Source: Tetradesmus obliquus
Lineage: Eukaryota > Chlorophyta > Chlorophyceae > Sphaeropleales > Scenedesmaceae
DNA: 64,000 nt
Direction of reading: 5' to 3'
Assembly (NCBI GenBank): GCA_030272155.1
Contig: CP126206.1
Span: 1,860,001 to 1,924,000, forward strand
Positions 54,935-64,000 of this stretch are shown one piece after another (positions within the stretch are counted from its first letter, which is position 1; every line of letters begins with the position of its first letter). The notes beneath the pieces were generated by a model, which saw only the letters and a list, made by a program, of their open reading frames with translations, did no database searches and was not told the DNA's origin. The position numbers and the translations under genes are program-made.

Positions 54935-56560
54935 TACCGTGGCTGGGCAAGCCGCCGCATGTGATGTCCAACGGCTGCTGAGAAGTGTGGAGGCTGAGGA
55001 CATTGCTTGCAGCACCGCACCATGGTCTGCACTATCATCATAATTATAAGGGTGTAAGCATAAGAACGCTTGTTACAGTTGATGTCAAGCACAGGCATAT
55101 GCAAAGTGCAATGCAAGGCCACCACCAGAAGGAGAGGATGTCGCATCCTAGGGCCTAGCGATACCAGTCCACAGCCTGGCAGGCATCTCACTGCAGCAGT
55201 GTGCCGCGGTGTGAGCTTGGCAGGACAATCCAACAACAATCAATAACAATTACACGTCTAGCAAGAGGTGAACCCAGAGGGCGTTCTTACGAGCCCACCT
55301 CACTCCAAATGCTGCAGAAACCACGGCGGTTGACAGCCACATTCCAATCCATGCTCCAACACTGCATAAAAAAAGCACACGAGTGACGCCCTCGCCACCA
55401 AACTTTGACACACTTGAACCCGTGCATCATTGCATCACTACCCAGGCTGACATGCAGCACGCACAAAGGCTCCATGAAACAAAGCACCCTCTAGTGAACA
55501 ACCTGAGAGCATCTGGCTGCCATACCAGATTGCAAACAAACTGTCCGTGCTACGCAGCAAGCACCATCATGGCTGATGATCAGCCGCCTTGGTGCAGGAC
55601 CCTCAACTAAACAGGACGCTTTCGCTGAGAGTCCTGCCATCACAGCCCAGCATGCCATGTGGCATGCATGCTAAGCCCAGGGGATGCTTTCGCTGAAAAT
55701 GCTGCCATCACAGTGCAGCGTGCAGTGTGGCATGCATGTCATGCCCGTAGATTGCTGTTTGAACCAGGAAAATAACGCTGCAACTGCAGGGCCGTCGACT
55801 TAACAGTTTGCCTAGAAAGCCTGCCATCACAGCCCAGCGTGCCGTGTGGCATGAATGCCAAGCCTGGAGAATGATGTTCATACGAGGCCACTGGCGCTGC
55901 AACCGCCTATGTGTAGCAAGTAAAACCCTCTCCCACCCAGCCTGCCATGCCGCCTGCGCATGCATCATGATATGGCTCAGAATGGCTCGCTTGGACACAG
56001 CAGACTCATCTCACACATAGCCTCTGTACAAGGAAAGAAGCCCCGCAATCCCCGCAATCAGCCTAACCATGCACCTAACTGCCATGGTCTAGGACTGCTT
56101 GCCAGAAAGCAGCACACTTCTCACATGGCCTCTATACGATGTAAACATTCACATGGCCTGTGGACAAAACAGCATCCACCCAAACAGCCTGGCAATGCAC
56201 CAGGCCGCCATGGCACTGGACTGCTTTCCATGCAGCAACAGGCGCTTCACACTGCTTCTCGTGCAAAGAAGAGAGACGCGTCACGCACGCCCGACCCATG
56301 ACAGACAGCTCCCCGCAAAAACAGCACCGCCACATGTTGCCTGCACCCATCGCAGGACGACGCAACTTTTTCACCGTCACTACACTCGCATTGCGCACGT
56401 GATGTCGCACTTGGCGTGAGCATGCACGAGGGCGCGCACTGTTGCTGCACCATCTGCAGCCACGCCCAAAGTCAGCCAAACTAAAGGCACATATATGGCA
56501 GCCCAAACCCCCAAAAAACTGAGATCAGCTGCTGGTTCGCAATGCCTGATGACTTGACTA
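54935..56560. other. Unidentified region with short segmental duplicates
   Basis: No gene could be assigned. Three related units (CTGCCATCACAG.CCAGC plus TGTGGCATG.ATGC) occur near 55630-55680, 55705-55750 and 55820-55865. Two other units (CCATGG.ACTGGACTGCTT.CC..CAGCA-like) lie near 56080-56120 and 56205-56245. The pattern resembles the exon echoes seen elsewhere, so a minus-strand gene may be hidden here, but I cannot join exons. Confidence 0.4.
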
Positions 56561-56569
56561 GGCATCTGC

Positions 56570-57005
56570 TTGCACATGCAAAGACATCTACAGGCAAAGC
56601 AGCAGCAGCTGCTGCTGCAAGTGGGCACACGAACTAGCCACCTTTCCAGCAGCCGCAGCCAGCCAGGCAGCAGCAACCGCAGCCAGCCAGCAAGCAAGCA
56701 AGCACGCCGCCACACGCCGCCAAAGCAATGGCAGCAACCGCAGCCAGCCAGCCAGCCAGCACGCCTGCTCTTGGTTGTATTGCTCTACATATTCCTGCTG
56801 CATCAGACACCGCTCACGGCCCTGGCGCAGCCCCAGTGTGCCCTTCCATCCAGAGCGGCACGCCCTGCTGCTGCTGCTGCTGCTGCTGCAGCGGCTGCAC
56901 AGGCTGCAAGCCGCCCCAGCCTGCTGAGAACAAGCCATGAGCGTGACTGTTATAGTTGTGCTGCTGCTGCTTGGGCTGCGCCTGTGGTGAGTGCAGACGC
57001 ATCTG

Positions 57006-57047
<42 letters not shown>

Positions 57048-57250
57048 AGCTGCAGCTACATCAGAGCCCTGGTGCAGCCCCAGTGTGCCCCTCCATCCAG
57101 TGCGGCACACCCTGCTGCTGCTGCTGCTGCTGCTGCAGCGGCTGCACAGGCTGCAAGCCGCCCCAGCCTGCTGAGAACAAGCCCTGAGCATGACTGTTAT
57201 GATGGTGATTGCTGCCTGGGCTGCGCCTGTGGTGAGTGCAAAGGCATCTG

Positions 57251-57289
<39 letters not shown>

Positions 57290-57550
57290 AACAGCTACAT
57301 AAAAGCCCTGGCGCTGCCCCAGTGTGCCCTTCCATCCAGTGTGGCACGCACTGATGCTGCTGCTGTCGCTGCTGCTGCTGCCGCTGCTTCCGAGGCCTCT
57401 CGGAGCCCCGGCGCTGCCCCAGTGTGCCCTTCCATCCAGTGCGGCACGCCCTGCTGCTGCTACTGCTGCTGCGGCTGCTGCAGCGGCTGCAACAGCTACA
57501 TTACAGCCCTGGCGCTGCCCCGGTGTGGCCCTCCATCCAGTGCGGCACGC

Positions 57551-57582
<32 letters not shown>

Positions 57583-57698
57583 AGCGGCTGCACAGGCTGC
57601 AAGCCGCCCCAGCCTGCTGAGAACAAGCCCTGAGCATGACTGTTATGATTGTGCTGCTGCTGCCTGGGCTGCGCCTGTGGTGAGTGCAGAGGCATCTG

Positions 57699-57734
<36 letters not shown>

Positions 57735-58090
57735 AACAGCTGCATAAAAGCCCTGGCGCTGCCCCAGTGTGCCCTTCCATCCAGTGTGGCACGCACTGAT
57801 GCTGCTGCTGCCGCTGCTGCTGCTGCCGCTGCTTCCGAGGCCTCTCGGAGCCCCGGCGCTGCCCCAGTGTGCCCTTCCATCCAGTGCGGCACGCCCTGCT
57901 GCTGCTACTGCTGCTGCAGCGGCTGCAACAGCTACATCACAGCCCTGGCGCTGCCCCGGTGTGGCCCTCCATCCAGTGCGGCACGCCCTGCTGCTGCTGC
58001 TGCTGCTGCTGCTGTAGCGGCTGCACAGGCTGCAAGCCGCCCCAGCCTGCTGAGAACAAGCCCTGAGCATGACTGTTATGATTGTGCTCC
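56570..58090. repeat. GC-rich compound repeat region
   Basis: Blocks containing TCCATCCAGTGCGGCACGC followed by (CTG)n recur near 56850, 57097, 57337, 57437, 57536, 57780, 57880 and 57975. Two segments of about 430-450 bp, 57183-57630 and 57631-58062, are near-identical tandem copies. On the minus strand one frame reads GGLQPVQPLQQQQ...GVPHWMEGHTGAAPG repeatedly. That could be echoes of a polyQ exon of a minus-strand gene, possibly the end of the PQ-loop gene, but this is unproven. Confidence 0.75.
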
Positions 58091-58451
58091 TGGGAATGCC
58101 TGGGACTGCCAGCCGATGCTGCTGCTGCTGCTGTGGTGGGTGTGGACGGATCTACGCTGCTGCATGTGACTTCCCAATGAGGGCTGGGGGTGCCTCGCTT
58201 GCTGGCATTCAGCTCTGCAGCAACAACACGCAGCGGTGACAGCAGCAGCGGCAGCAGCAGCAGATGGTATGAAAAAAGAACAATGCAAGCACAGCAGCAG
58301 CAGCTGCCCGCAGGATCCATGTTGTTCACAGCAGCAGTCGTTGCTCAGCCTGCAAATCACTGATGTGAACAATCACCACCAAGTAGGCCGGCAAAAAACA
58401 TCGCGATAAATCAACAGGAAAAGATCACTAGACGCCGCAAGGGCAGCGTAC
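58091..58451. other. Sequence downstream of PQ-loop exon 3
   Basis: The PQ-loop gene must continue here or beyond, because exon 3 ends out of phase with a stop. No clear next exon is identified. Confidence 0.35.
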
Positions 58452-58787
58452 CTGCTACAAGCGCCCGTACGCTGCCCTCTGCCGCCGCCTGCGCCACCGC
58501 TCCTTGCAGCGACATGCAATGAGTGATTCCAGACAAGCTGTGCACTGAGGCATCTAGCCTGCTCATTGTCCCTGACAGCACTGACTGCAGCTGCTGCTGC
58601 TGCTTGGCGGCGCTCCACTTGCGGCCCCTTGCTGTGTGCTCGAAGAGGGTTTTCAGCAGGATGATGGCGATGCACCTGTGGCAGCAGCAGCAGCAGCAGC
58701 AGCAGCAGTGAAGCAGATGTGAGAGTGTTGTGTGCCCAAAGAGGGTCTTCACATGATGATGGCGATGCACCTGTGGCAGCAGCAGGT

Positions 58788-58879
<92 letters not shown>

Positions 58880-59023
58880 AGCGGCACCAGCAGGAGCAGA
58901 AGTGACGCAGATGTGATAGTGTTGTGTGCTCAAAGAGGGTCTTTCACAGGATGATGGCGATGCAGCTGCAGCAGCAGCAGCAGCAGCGGCAGCAGCAGCA
59001 GCAGCAGCAGCAGCGGCAGCGGC

Positions 59024-59103
<80 letters not shown>

Positions 59104-59173
59104 TGCAGATGTGAGAGTGCTGTGTGCTCAAATAAGGTCTTCAGCAGAATGATGGCGATGCACCTGCAGCAGT

Positions 59174-59214
<41 letters not shown>

Positions 59215-59699
59215 GCGCAGTGATGATGCAGATGTAACGGGTGAGAAGTGGCCGCTTGGTAGCGTCAGGGGCAAGGATGCACCAGTCACAGAGCCGCATG
59301 CAAAAGATGTTGGCTAGTAAAAAGGACAAACATAACAGTAAAGATTTCTGCTGCTCACCCTGCAATCTCGATGACCAGAGGGATCCAGGCCGCCATGGCA
59401 TCCTTCATGATGAGGTATGCCAGGCTGAGCGTCATGCCAATCTGCAGGCATGCAATACATGCAGGGACACATGTCGGCAGCAGCAGCAGCAACTTCTGAT
59501 CAGGAATGTGAAGCACAGTGTCATGCGGATCTGCGGGCATGCCATACATGCAGGGACACATGTCAGCAGCAGCAGCGGCAGCAGCAGCAGCAACAGCAGC
59601 AGCAACTTATGACCAGGATTGCAAGGCTCAGCATCACGCTCCACCAGCAGGCACAAAGATGCACAAAGAAGCAAAGACAGATCAGCAGCATCACAATTA

Positions 59700-59730
<31 letters not shown>

Positions 59731-60157
59731 GCGCGGCGCGCACCACAGCCACCCACCCACCATGTACATCACGGACCATGCGCAACTGATGTCACGTGCG
59801 GATCTTGTCAGCATGATCTTGCCGACAGCACGCCACACCATTCGTACCAGCAAACACATCAATGCGTGACACTTCTGAACAGCAGCACATGCAGCACAAG
59901 CTTGATGAGCTGCAACGCAAAAGACACCACACCCACCCGACAGTGCATGCTTTTGAGATAAGATCAACAGAGCCACCCACCATGTACATCACGGACCATG
60001 CGTAGCTGATGTCACGTGCGGATCTCGTCAGGACGATCTTGCCGATCTGTGGGATCAAGCACACCGCTAGCACGCCACCTCCTGCGTAGCCGATCGCATC
60101 CATTGCGGCTGGGGACAGGCCATAGCTGCCGCCGCCGCTGCCGCCGCCGGCAATCAT
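58452..60157 (-). CDS. PQ-loop (SWEET/MtN3-like) membrane protein, 3' end unresolved
   Basis: Exons 60157-59981, 59441-59359 and 58675-58452 join in phase to at least 161 aa and need at least one more exon. After a Gly/Ser-rich start (MIAGGGSGGGSYGLSPAAMD) comes a helix with the PQ-loop signature, VLAVCLIPQIGKIVLTRSAR then DISYAWSVMYM. A second helix (IGMTLSLAYLIMKDAMAAW) and a third (IPLVIEIAGCIAIILLKTLF) follow, then a soluble tail (TARGRKWSAAKQQQQLQSVL). One PQ motif and three helices correspond to a single semi-SWEET-like half, so it may dimerise. Substrate unknown. Half-exon echoes flank all three exons. Confidence 0.72.
58680..59200 (-). repeat. Acceptor-half echoes of PQ-loop exon 3 with CTG runs
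   Basis: Three copies of CIAII..KTLFEHT, near 59165-59127, 58975-58933 and 58776-58737, precede (in gene order) the complete exon 58675-58452. They are separated by long sense-strand (CTG)n tracts: 58786-58880 and 58970-59102 (interrupted), 58680-58709. Confidence 0.88.
59505..59830 (-). repeat. Echoes of PQ-loop exons 2 and 1
   Basis: Acceptor-half copies of exon 2 (MTL.LAYLI-like) lie at about 59507-59545 and 59608-59640. A donor-half copy of exon 1 (IMLTRSARDISCAWSVMYM plus GTGGGT) lies at about 59761-59822, downstream of the complete exon 1 (59981-60157). Confidence 0.85.
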
Positions 60158-61003
60158 GGTTGCTGCTGTTTGGTGCTGCTAGAGTGCCGCTGGTGCAGCT
60201 GCTGCTGAAGTGCAGCTAGAGTGCGGCTAGAGTGCAGCTACGTGCAGCTGGATTGCAGCTGGTGTTGCTGCTGCTGCTGCTGCTTTTATGGTGCAGCTGG
60301 CGTAGTTGCTGGAGTGCGGCACTTGCTGCTGCTGCTGCTGCTGCTGCTGGTCCTGCTGCTAGGCTGCTGGAGTGCAGCTGATGTAGCAGGGTTAAAAGGT
60401 GGAGCAATGCCTGACGCTGCGTGCTGAGGTGAAAAACCAGGCATCTGCTTGCAAAAGGTGCTGTCCTGGTTTTCAATCACTGTAAACGGAGGCGCTTGCT
60501 GTGTGATGCTGCGGGGCCTGCAAGAGGACGTGTAATGGAGCACCATCACTGTTGACAGGACGAAACTAGACATGGTGGCAGTGATTGGATGGCCTCAGCT
60601 TGCAGGCGCAGAAAGCACCCAAAGCTTCATCACAATGGTGCACAAGCATTTGCAGCTAGTTGTGCTCATGCATAACCGCGCATGGTGTTGTCCTGCAAGC
60701 CTGGCAGCAGTGCCCCTGTTGCTGGCGACCATGCAAAACGCTGATGGGCAAGCTGCCGTGACAAAACATGCGCGGTACTCTAGCACAAAAGATTAAGGCG
60801 CACAGAGGAGCTAATTGTCAGCAGAAAGCCAGCATGACATCAGCCACTGGCAGCACTGCAGCACAGCAACCCTTACCGCGAAGCGATGCTGCGCAGGCGT
60901 CAACTCGGTTCCAAAGCCCAAAGGTGTTTAGATTGTGATTGAGGAGCCCAATTGGACGTATGCAGCAGTAACACGCGAAACGAGCTGTGCTACAACAAAG
61001 TAA
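60158..61003. other. Upstream region of PQ-loop gene
   Basis: 60185-60390 is a drifted GTGCAGCT(A/G)GA-like short repeat with CTG runs. The rest contains a 74-codon plus-strand frame from an ATG at 60572 with no recognisable motif. I call no gene. Confidence 0.4.
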
Positions 61004-61310
61004 AGGCTCGTTTCTGCAGCGTTGTGGAAGCGTTGTGGAACTTTTTCCACAACGCTTTGCGTCTCTGCGCGTTGTGGAAGTGCGTTGTAGAACTTTGTAG
61101 CGTTGTGGAACTCCAACCAGGGGGAGGGCATGAGGGAGGATTGTGGAGACTGACAAGGACCAAAGAAGTAGCGCTTCCACAACGCTCCACAACGATGGCA
61201 GAAATGCAGTCGTTGTGGAGCTTCCACAACGCCCCGTTGCGGAAGCTCCACAACGCCCCGTTGCGGAAAAGTTCCACCACGCTCCCTCGTTGTGCTGCAG
61301 AAACGCGCCT
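61004..61310. mobile_element. MITE-like foldback element, Harbinger-type ends
   Basis: A 307-bp non-coding element. Its ends are inverted: left AGGCTCGTTTCTGCAG (61004-61019), right the reverse complement with one mismatch (61295-61310). TAA lies on both sides (61001-61003 and 61311-61313), fitting the 3-bp TWA duplications of PIF/Harbinger elements. Imperfect inverted similarity continues inward for tens of bases. The interior is filled with the motif GTTGTGGAA in both orientations, which could fold into several hairpins. No transposase is present. Confidence 0.72.
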
Positions 61311-62580
61311 TAAGGGTAAGGAACGATATTTGACGCTACTGAAAAGCTGAGCAAGCAAAATCTCGCGAAAACAAAGCGTGCAAACTCTGCAGGAGCAGCG
61401 CATTCTCCCATTCGTGCCGCAGGTTACGTGATGAATATGAGCGGGCGTGAACTCTGTCAGGCTCGCAGCAGCAACGCATAGCCGGTTGCAGATCATGCAA
61501 CGAACTCATGAACCATTTTTTTGAATTGTTTGGAAGCCGTGACTGACCTCCAGCGCGGCTCGAAATCTGATGCAGTCGGGCACTGCCTGCCAGGCTGGCA
61601 GGGGCTACAGAATCCATTTTGACAGGTGCAAAGTTTGTTCCTCGCATACCAGCAGCATGGCACGCTCGTTTGCCTGGTTGCAACACAGCACAAGCAGCAA
61701 AGGACGTGCATGCAGATGTGGCGTGATAACAAGCTGAACAGCCTGCAGTACCGCAGTGCCAGCACTACAGCTGCAGCAGCGCTGGTGTAGCAGCATGCTG
61801 AGCATAATGAGTGTTGATGAGGCACCAAATGTGTTCAAAGAACGCTCTGACCTGATGCAATATGTGTAGGTTGTTATGACCATGTGCATGCTGCCAACAG
61901 GCTCTTGCAAGTGCACTTGCCAAGTGCGCGCTGCACCGTGCACGTGCTGAGTGACTCAGCTTCTGCAGAAGTTATGGTGAGCCACAGGCCGCTGCTCGTT
62001 GCTTTCACAATTGACCCACATAAAGTTATTCGAGGCTTGATTTGTTGATTTAATTCAGAACGTAAGTCCAAGATTCGGCAGCTAATTGAGCACAACCGGC
62101 AATGCTGCTGCTGCATGCAGCTGCGCAGCAGCAGCTAGCAAAGCACTTGGTAGTCAGGATTGATGTTGACGACTGCCGTTGTGAGCGCCAACTATCAACA
62201 ATGAAGTATATCATCTTTTGGTACTTGAAGCCTGCTGGAAAAGCGATACGACAGCTGATTTCGCAAGCGACTTTGGCCCGTCCAAGGGAGCCAGTGCTTC
62301 CCGCGCGACCTTGTACAATGATCAGCCAGCAGCATCCTGCAGGAGCGCGCCAGGCAGGTCCATTCTCAGCCTCTGCTCAGCCGAGCTGCTGTGCACTAGC
62401 ACTTCCCGCGTCTCATCATCCCTGCTGCAGCTGTTTCGCAGAGTTTGGCGCACTTGCGTGCCTCACAACCTCACCGTCATCGCAAGGACGTCGAAATTTG
62501 TGAAACTATCTTACAGCTGTATATTCCAGCGATAAAACCACCGAATCAGCGGAAGCAGTAACAGAACTCGCCAGGACATC
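61311..62580. other. Intergenic, nothing recognised
   Basis: Unique-looking sequence upstream of the signal-peptide gene at 62581. No supported coding frame; the promoter of that gene is expected near the right end. Confidence 0.4.
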
Positions 62581-64000
62581 ATGGTCAAACTCAGCAGCAA
62601 GGCAGCTGCACTCGCGGCGCTCGGCCTGCTGCTGCTGTGTGGACAGCTGGCTCCAGCAGCAGCAGGCCGCGGGGCCAGGCTGCAGCGGCGCTCTCTCCTG
62701 CAAGAGACAAACCCCATCCTGCCACAGCCGGACTTTGGTCCAAGGATTGAGGGCCCTGGACAGATCGGCTCTGTGTCTCAGGGCCTGCGCACAGCAATCA
62801 ATGACCTGTCTGCCCGTGAGTGACCTGGCAGCAATTTCAGTAGCACACCATAGATGCTGTATTGGTAGTACGATACGGGTGACATCATGTGGTGCACTGA
62901 TGCTGGGATGTCATGTGGGGGCTGGTGGGCATAGCAAAGCTGCCACAGCTAGCTACAGCCTGTCACAGCTAGCTACAGCTGCCACAGCTGGCTACAGCTA
63001 GCTACAGCTACAGCTGCCGCAGCCAGCTAAAGCTGCCACAGCTAGCTGTGGCCTGGTCACAAGTAGCTACTACCGCATACTAAGCCCATATGTCTATCTG
63101 CAGTAGAGGATGCAGCATACACGACTCATGCAGCTGGCCTTGTTTGTGTCAGTAGCGTTGCTGCTGCGGCTAGCAGCAGTCTGGTTCGGCAGCATCGCAC
63201 TCTTGAGAGCATGTATGATGCCATCTGCTGTCAGCCGCAGCCAGCCAAATACTAGGCTGGTGGCATGCATGCACATGCGTTTATACATGCGTATAGGGTG
63301 CCACAGCCTGCCAGGTGTGTCAGTATGTCTGTCACATGCCAGGTGCTGGGTTCTGGCAGCTCGGCGGCTGCAATGCAGTCCTCATCAGTTCCAGGCATCA
63401 GCAGCAACACCAAGCACTCAACCAACCCAACCGCCTGACTCTAAACCCTGCCTCTCTTGCTACATCAAAACCATTGCGTGCAGAGGTGCCGCGCATTGGC
63501 TCTTCGGCCCTCACCAGACCGCCACCACCGGTGACAGCCAAGCGCAGCGCTGGCAGTCTGTATCCAGGATCAACACGCTGCCTCTAATACCTTTGGGCAA
63601 CCCGTCTTTCCTCTTGCAATTCACCTTCTGCTATCTTTGCTGTCTTGTTTTTCCTGCAAACATGCAGAGGTGCCGCGCATTGGCTCGTCTGCCCTCACCC
63701 AGACAGCCACCACTGGTGACACCCAAACGCAGCGCCGCCAGTCTGTTTCCTGGATCAACACGCTGCCGCTCCTCTTCTCACTCCGTCTCAACCCAAGCAA
63801 TGTACAAACTCCCTTCCTTTCTTTCACAGCCCTGAACCCTGCTTTTGTGCTGCGCTCAACCCATCCTTTCTCCTCTGCTGTGTTGTTTCTATGCTGCCAA
63901 ACCCTGCAGAGGTGCCGCGCATTGGCTCTTCTGCCCTCACACAGACCGCCACCACTGGCGACACCCAAGCGCAGCGCCGCCAGTCTGTGTCCTGGATCAA
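62581..64000 (+). CDS. Secreted or membrane protein with signal peptide (runs off right edge)
   Basis: Exon 1 is 62581-62815. It encodes a basic start and hydrophobic core (MVKLSSKAAALAALGLLLLC then GQLAPAAAG), a classic signal peptide with an A-x-A-type cleavage site, then RRSLLQETNPILPQPDFGP. It ends at CCC|GTGAGT, phase 1. The last visible exon begins at 63910 after CCCTGCAG (QVPRIGSSALTQTATTGDTQ) and joins in phase; it is cut by the window end. Two earlier copies of this exon start lie near 63486 and 63667. No family is recognised from about 110 residues. Confidence 0.55.
62935..63055. repeat. Short palindromic tandem repeat (CACAGCTAGCTACAGC)
   Basis: A 12-20-bp unit built on AGCTAGCTACAGCTGCCAC is repeated about six times with drift in the first intron of the signal-peptide gene. 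AGCTAGCT is self-complementary. Confidence 0.8.
63486..63790 (+). repeat. Acceptor-half echoes in the signal-peptide gene
   Basis: Two copies of (E)VPRIGSSALT.TATTGDTQ.QRR-like sequence, from about 63486 and 63667, each after TGCAG, precede a third copy from 63910 that runs past the window. Which one is the full exon cannot be decided here. Confidence 0.85.

Noticed and set aside
60572-60796. 74-codon plus-strand frame as a gene
   Set aside because: No motif, no splice partner, and it lies in the 5' flank of the PQ-loop gene; kept only as a note.

Overview
This is nuclear DNA of a eukaryote, most likely a chlorophyte green alga. Every recognisable gene is split by many short introns. There is a chloroplast-type ascorbate peroxidase, a bacterial-type IF-2 with a plastid-like leader, and a thylakoid protein resembling the algal cytochrome b6f phosphoprotein PETO. 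CAG/CTG triplet runs are everywhere. A Haematococcus-like volvocalean is my guess for the genus level; it is not shown by the sequence. I see no bacterial operons, tRNAs, rRNAs or CRISPR arrays.

Layout: (1) 1-3301, minus: a polyglutamine bZIP transcription factor that runs off the left edge. (2) 4767-8696, minus: a membrane-anchored rhodanese-domain protein. (3) 9058-14390, plus: plastid ascorbate peroxidase, divergent from the rhodanese gene. (4) 16032-19758, plus: a PETO-like thylakoid protein. (5) 20971-23876, minus: eIF3 subunit K. (6) 24690-28304, minus: an RBBP9-type serine hydrolase. (7) about 28585-30408, plus: a class I SAM methyltransferase, divergent from RBBP9. (8) 31778-47013, plus: organellar translation initiation factor IF-2 over 15 kb. 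(9) 48446-52384, plus: an unidentified multi-pass membrane protein with a 1.85-kb pentamer-based minisatellite in its last intron. (10) 54075-54470: a 5'-truncated LINE tail between 15-bp target-site duplications. (11) 54.5-58.4 kb: unidentified, repeat-rich sequence. (12) 58452-60157, minus: a PQ-loop membrane protein. (13) 61004-61310: a MITE-like foldback element. (14) from 62581, plus: a signal-peptide protein that leaves the right edge.

For several genes I joined exons by eye, and the joined coding length is an exact multiple of three with family motifs continuous across junctions: APX 308 aa, IF-2 1059 aa, PETO-like 206 aa, eIF3k 212 aa, RBBP9 196 aa, membrane protein 398 aa. The genes are therefore intact when the right copies are chosen.

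The striking feature is what surrounds the exons. Nearly every gene carries tandem 'echoes' of its own exon halves. Copies of an exon's first half, with its 3' splice site, lie upstream of the full exon. Copies of its last half, with its 5' splice site, lie downstream. Copy numbers range from one to thirteen with periods of about 100-250 bp. This is the geometry expected from repeated tandem duplication across exon-intron junctions. Separately, long (CTG)n runs on the sense strand sit directly against 3' splice sites in many introns, while (CAG)n on the sense strand mostly encodes polyglutamine. The genes do not form one pathway: APX, IF-2 and the PETO-like protein are plastid-directed, and the others are general housekeeping or unknown.
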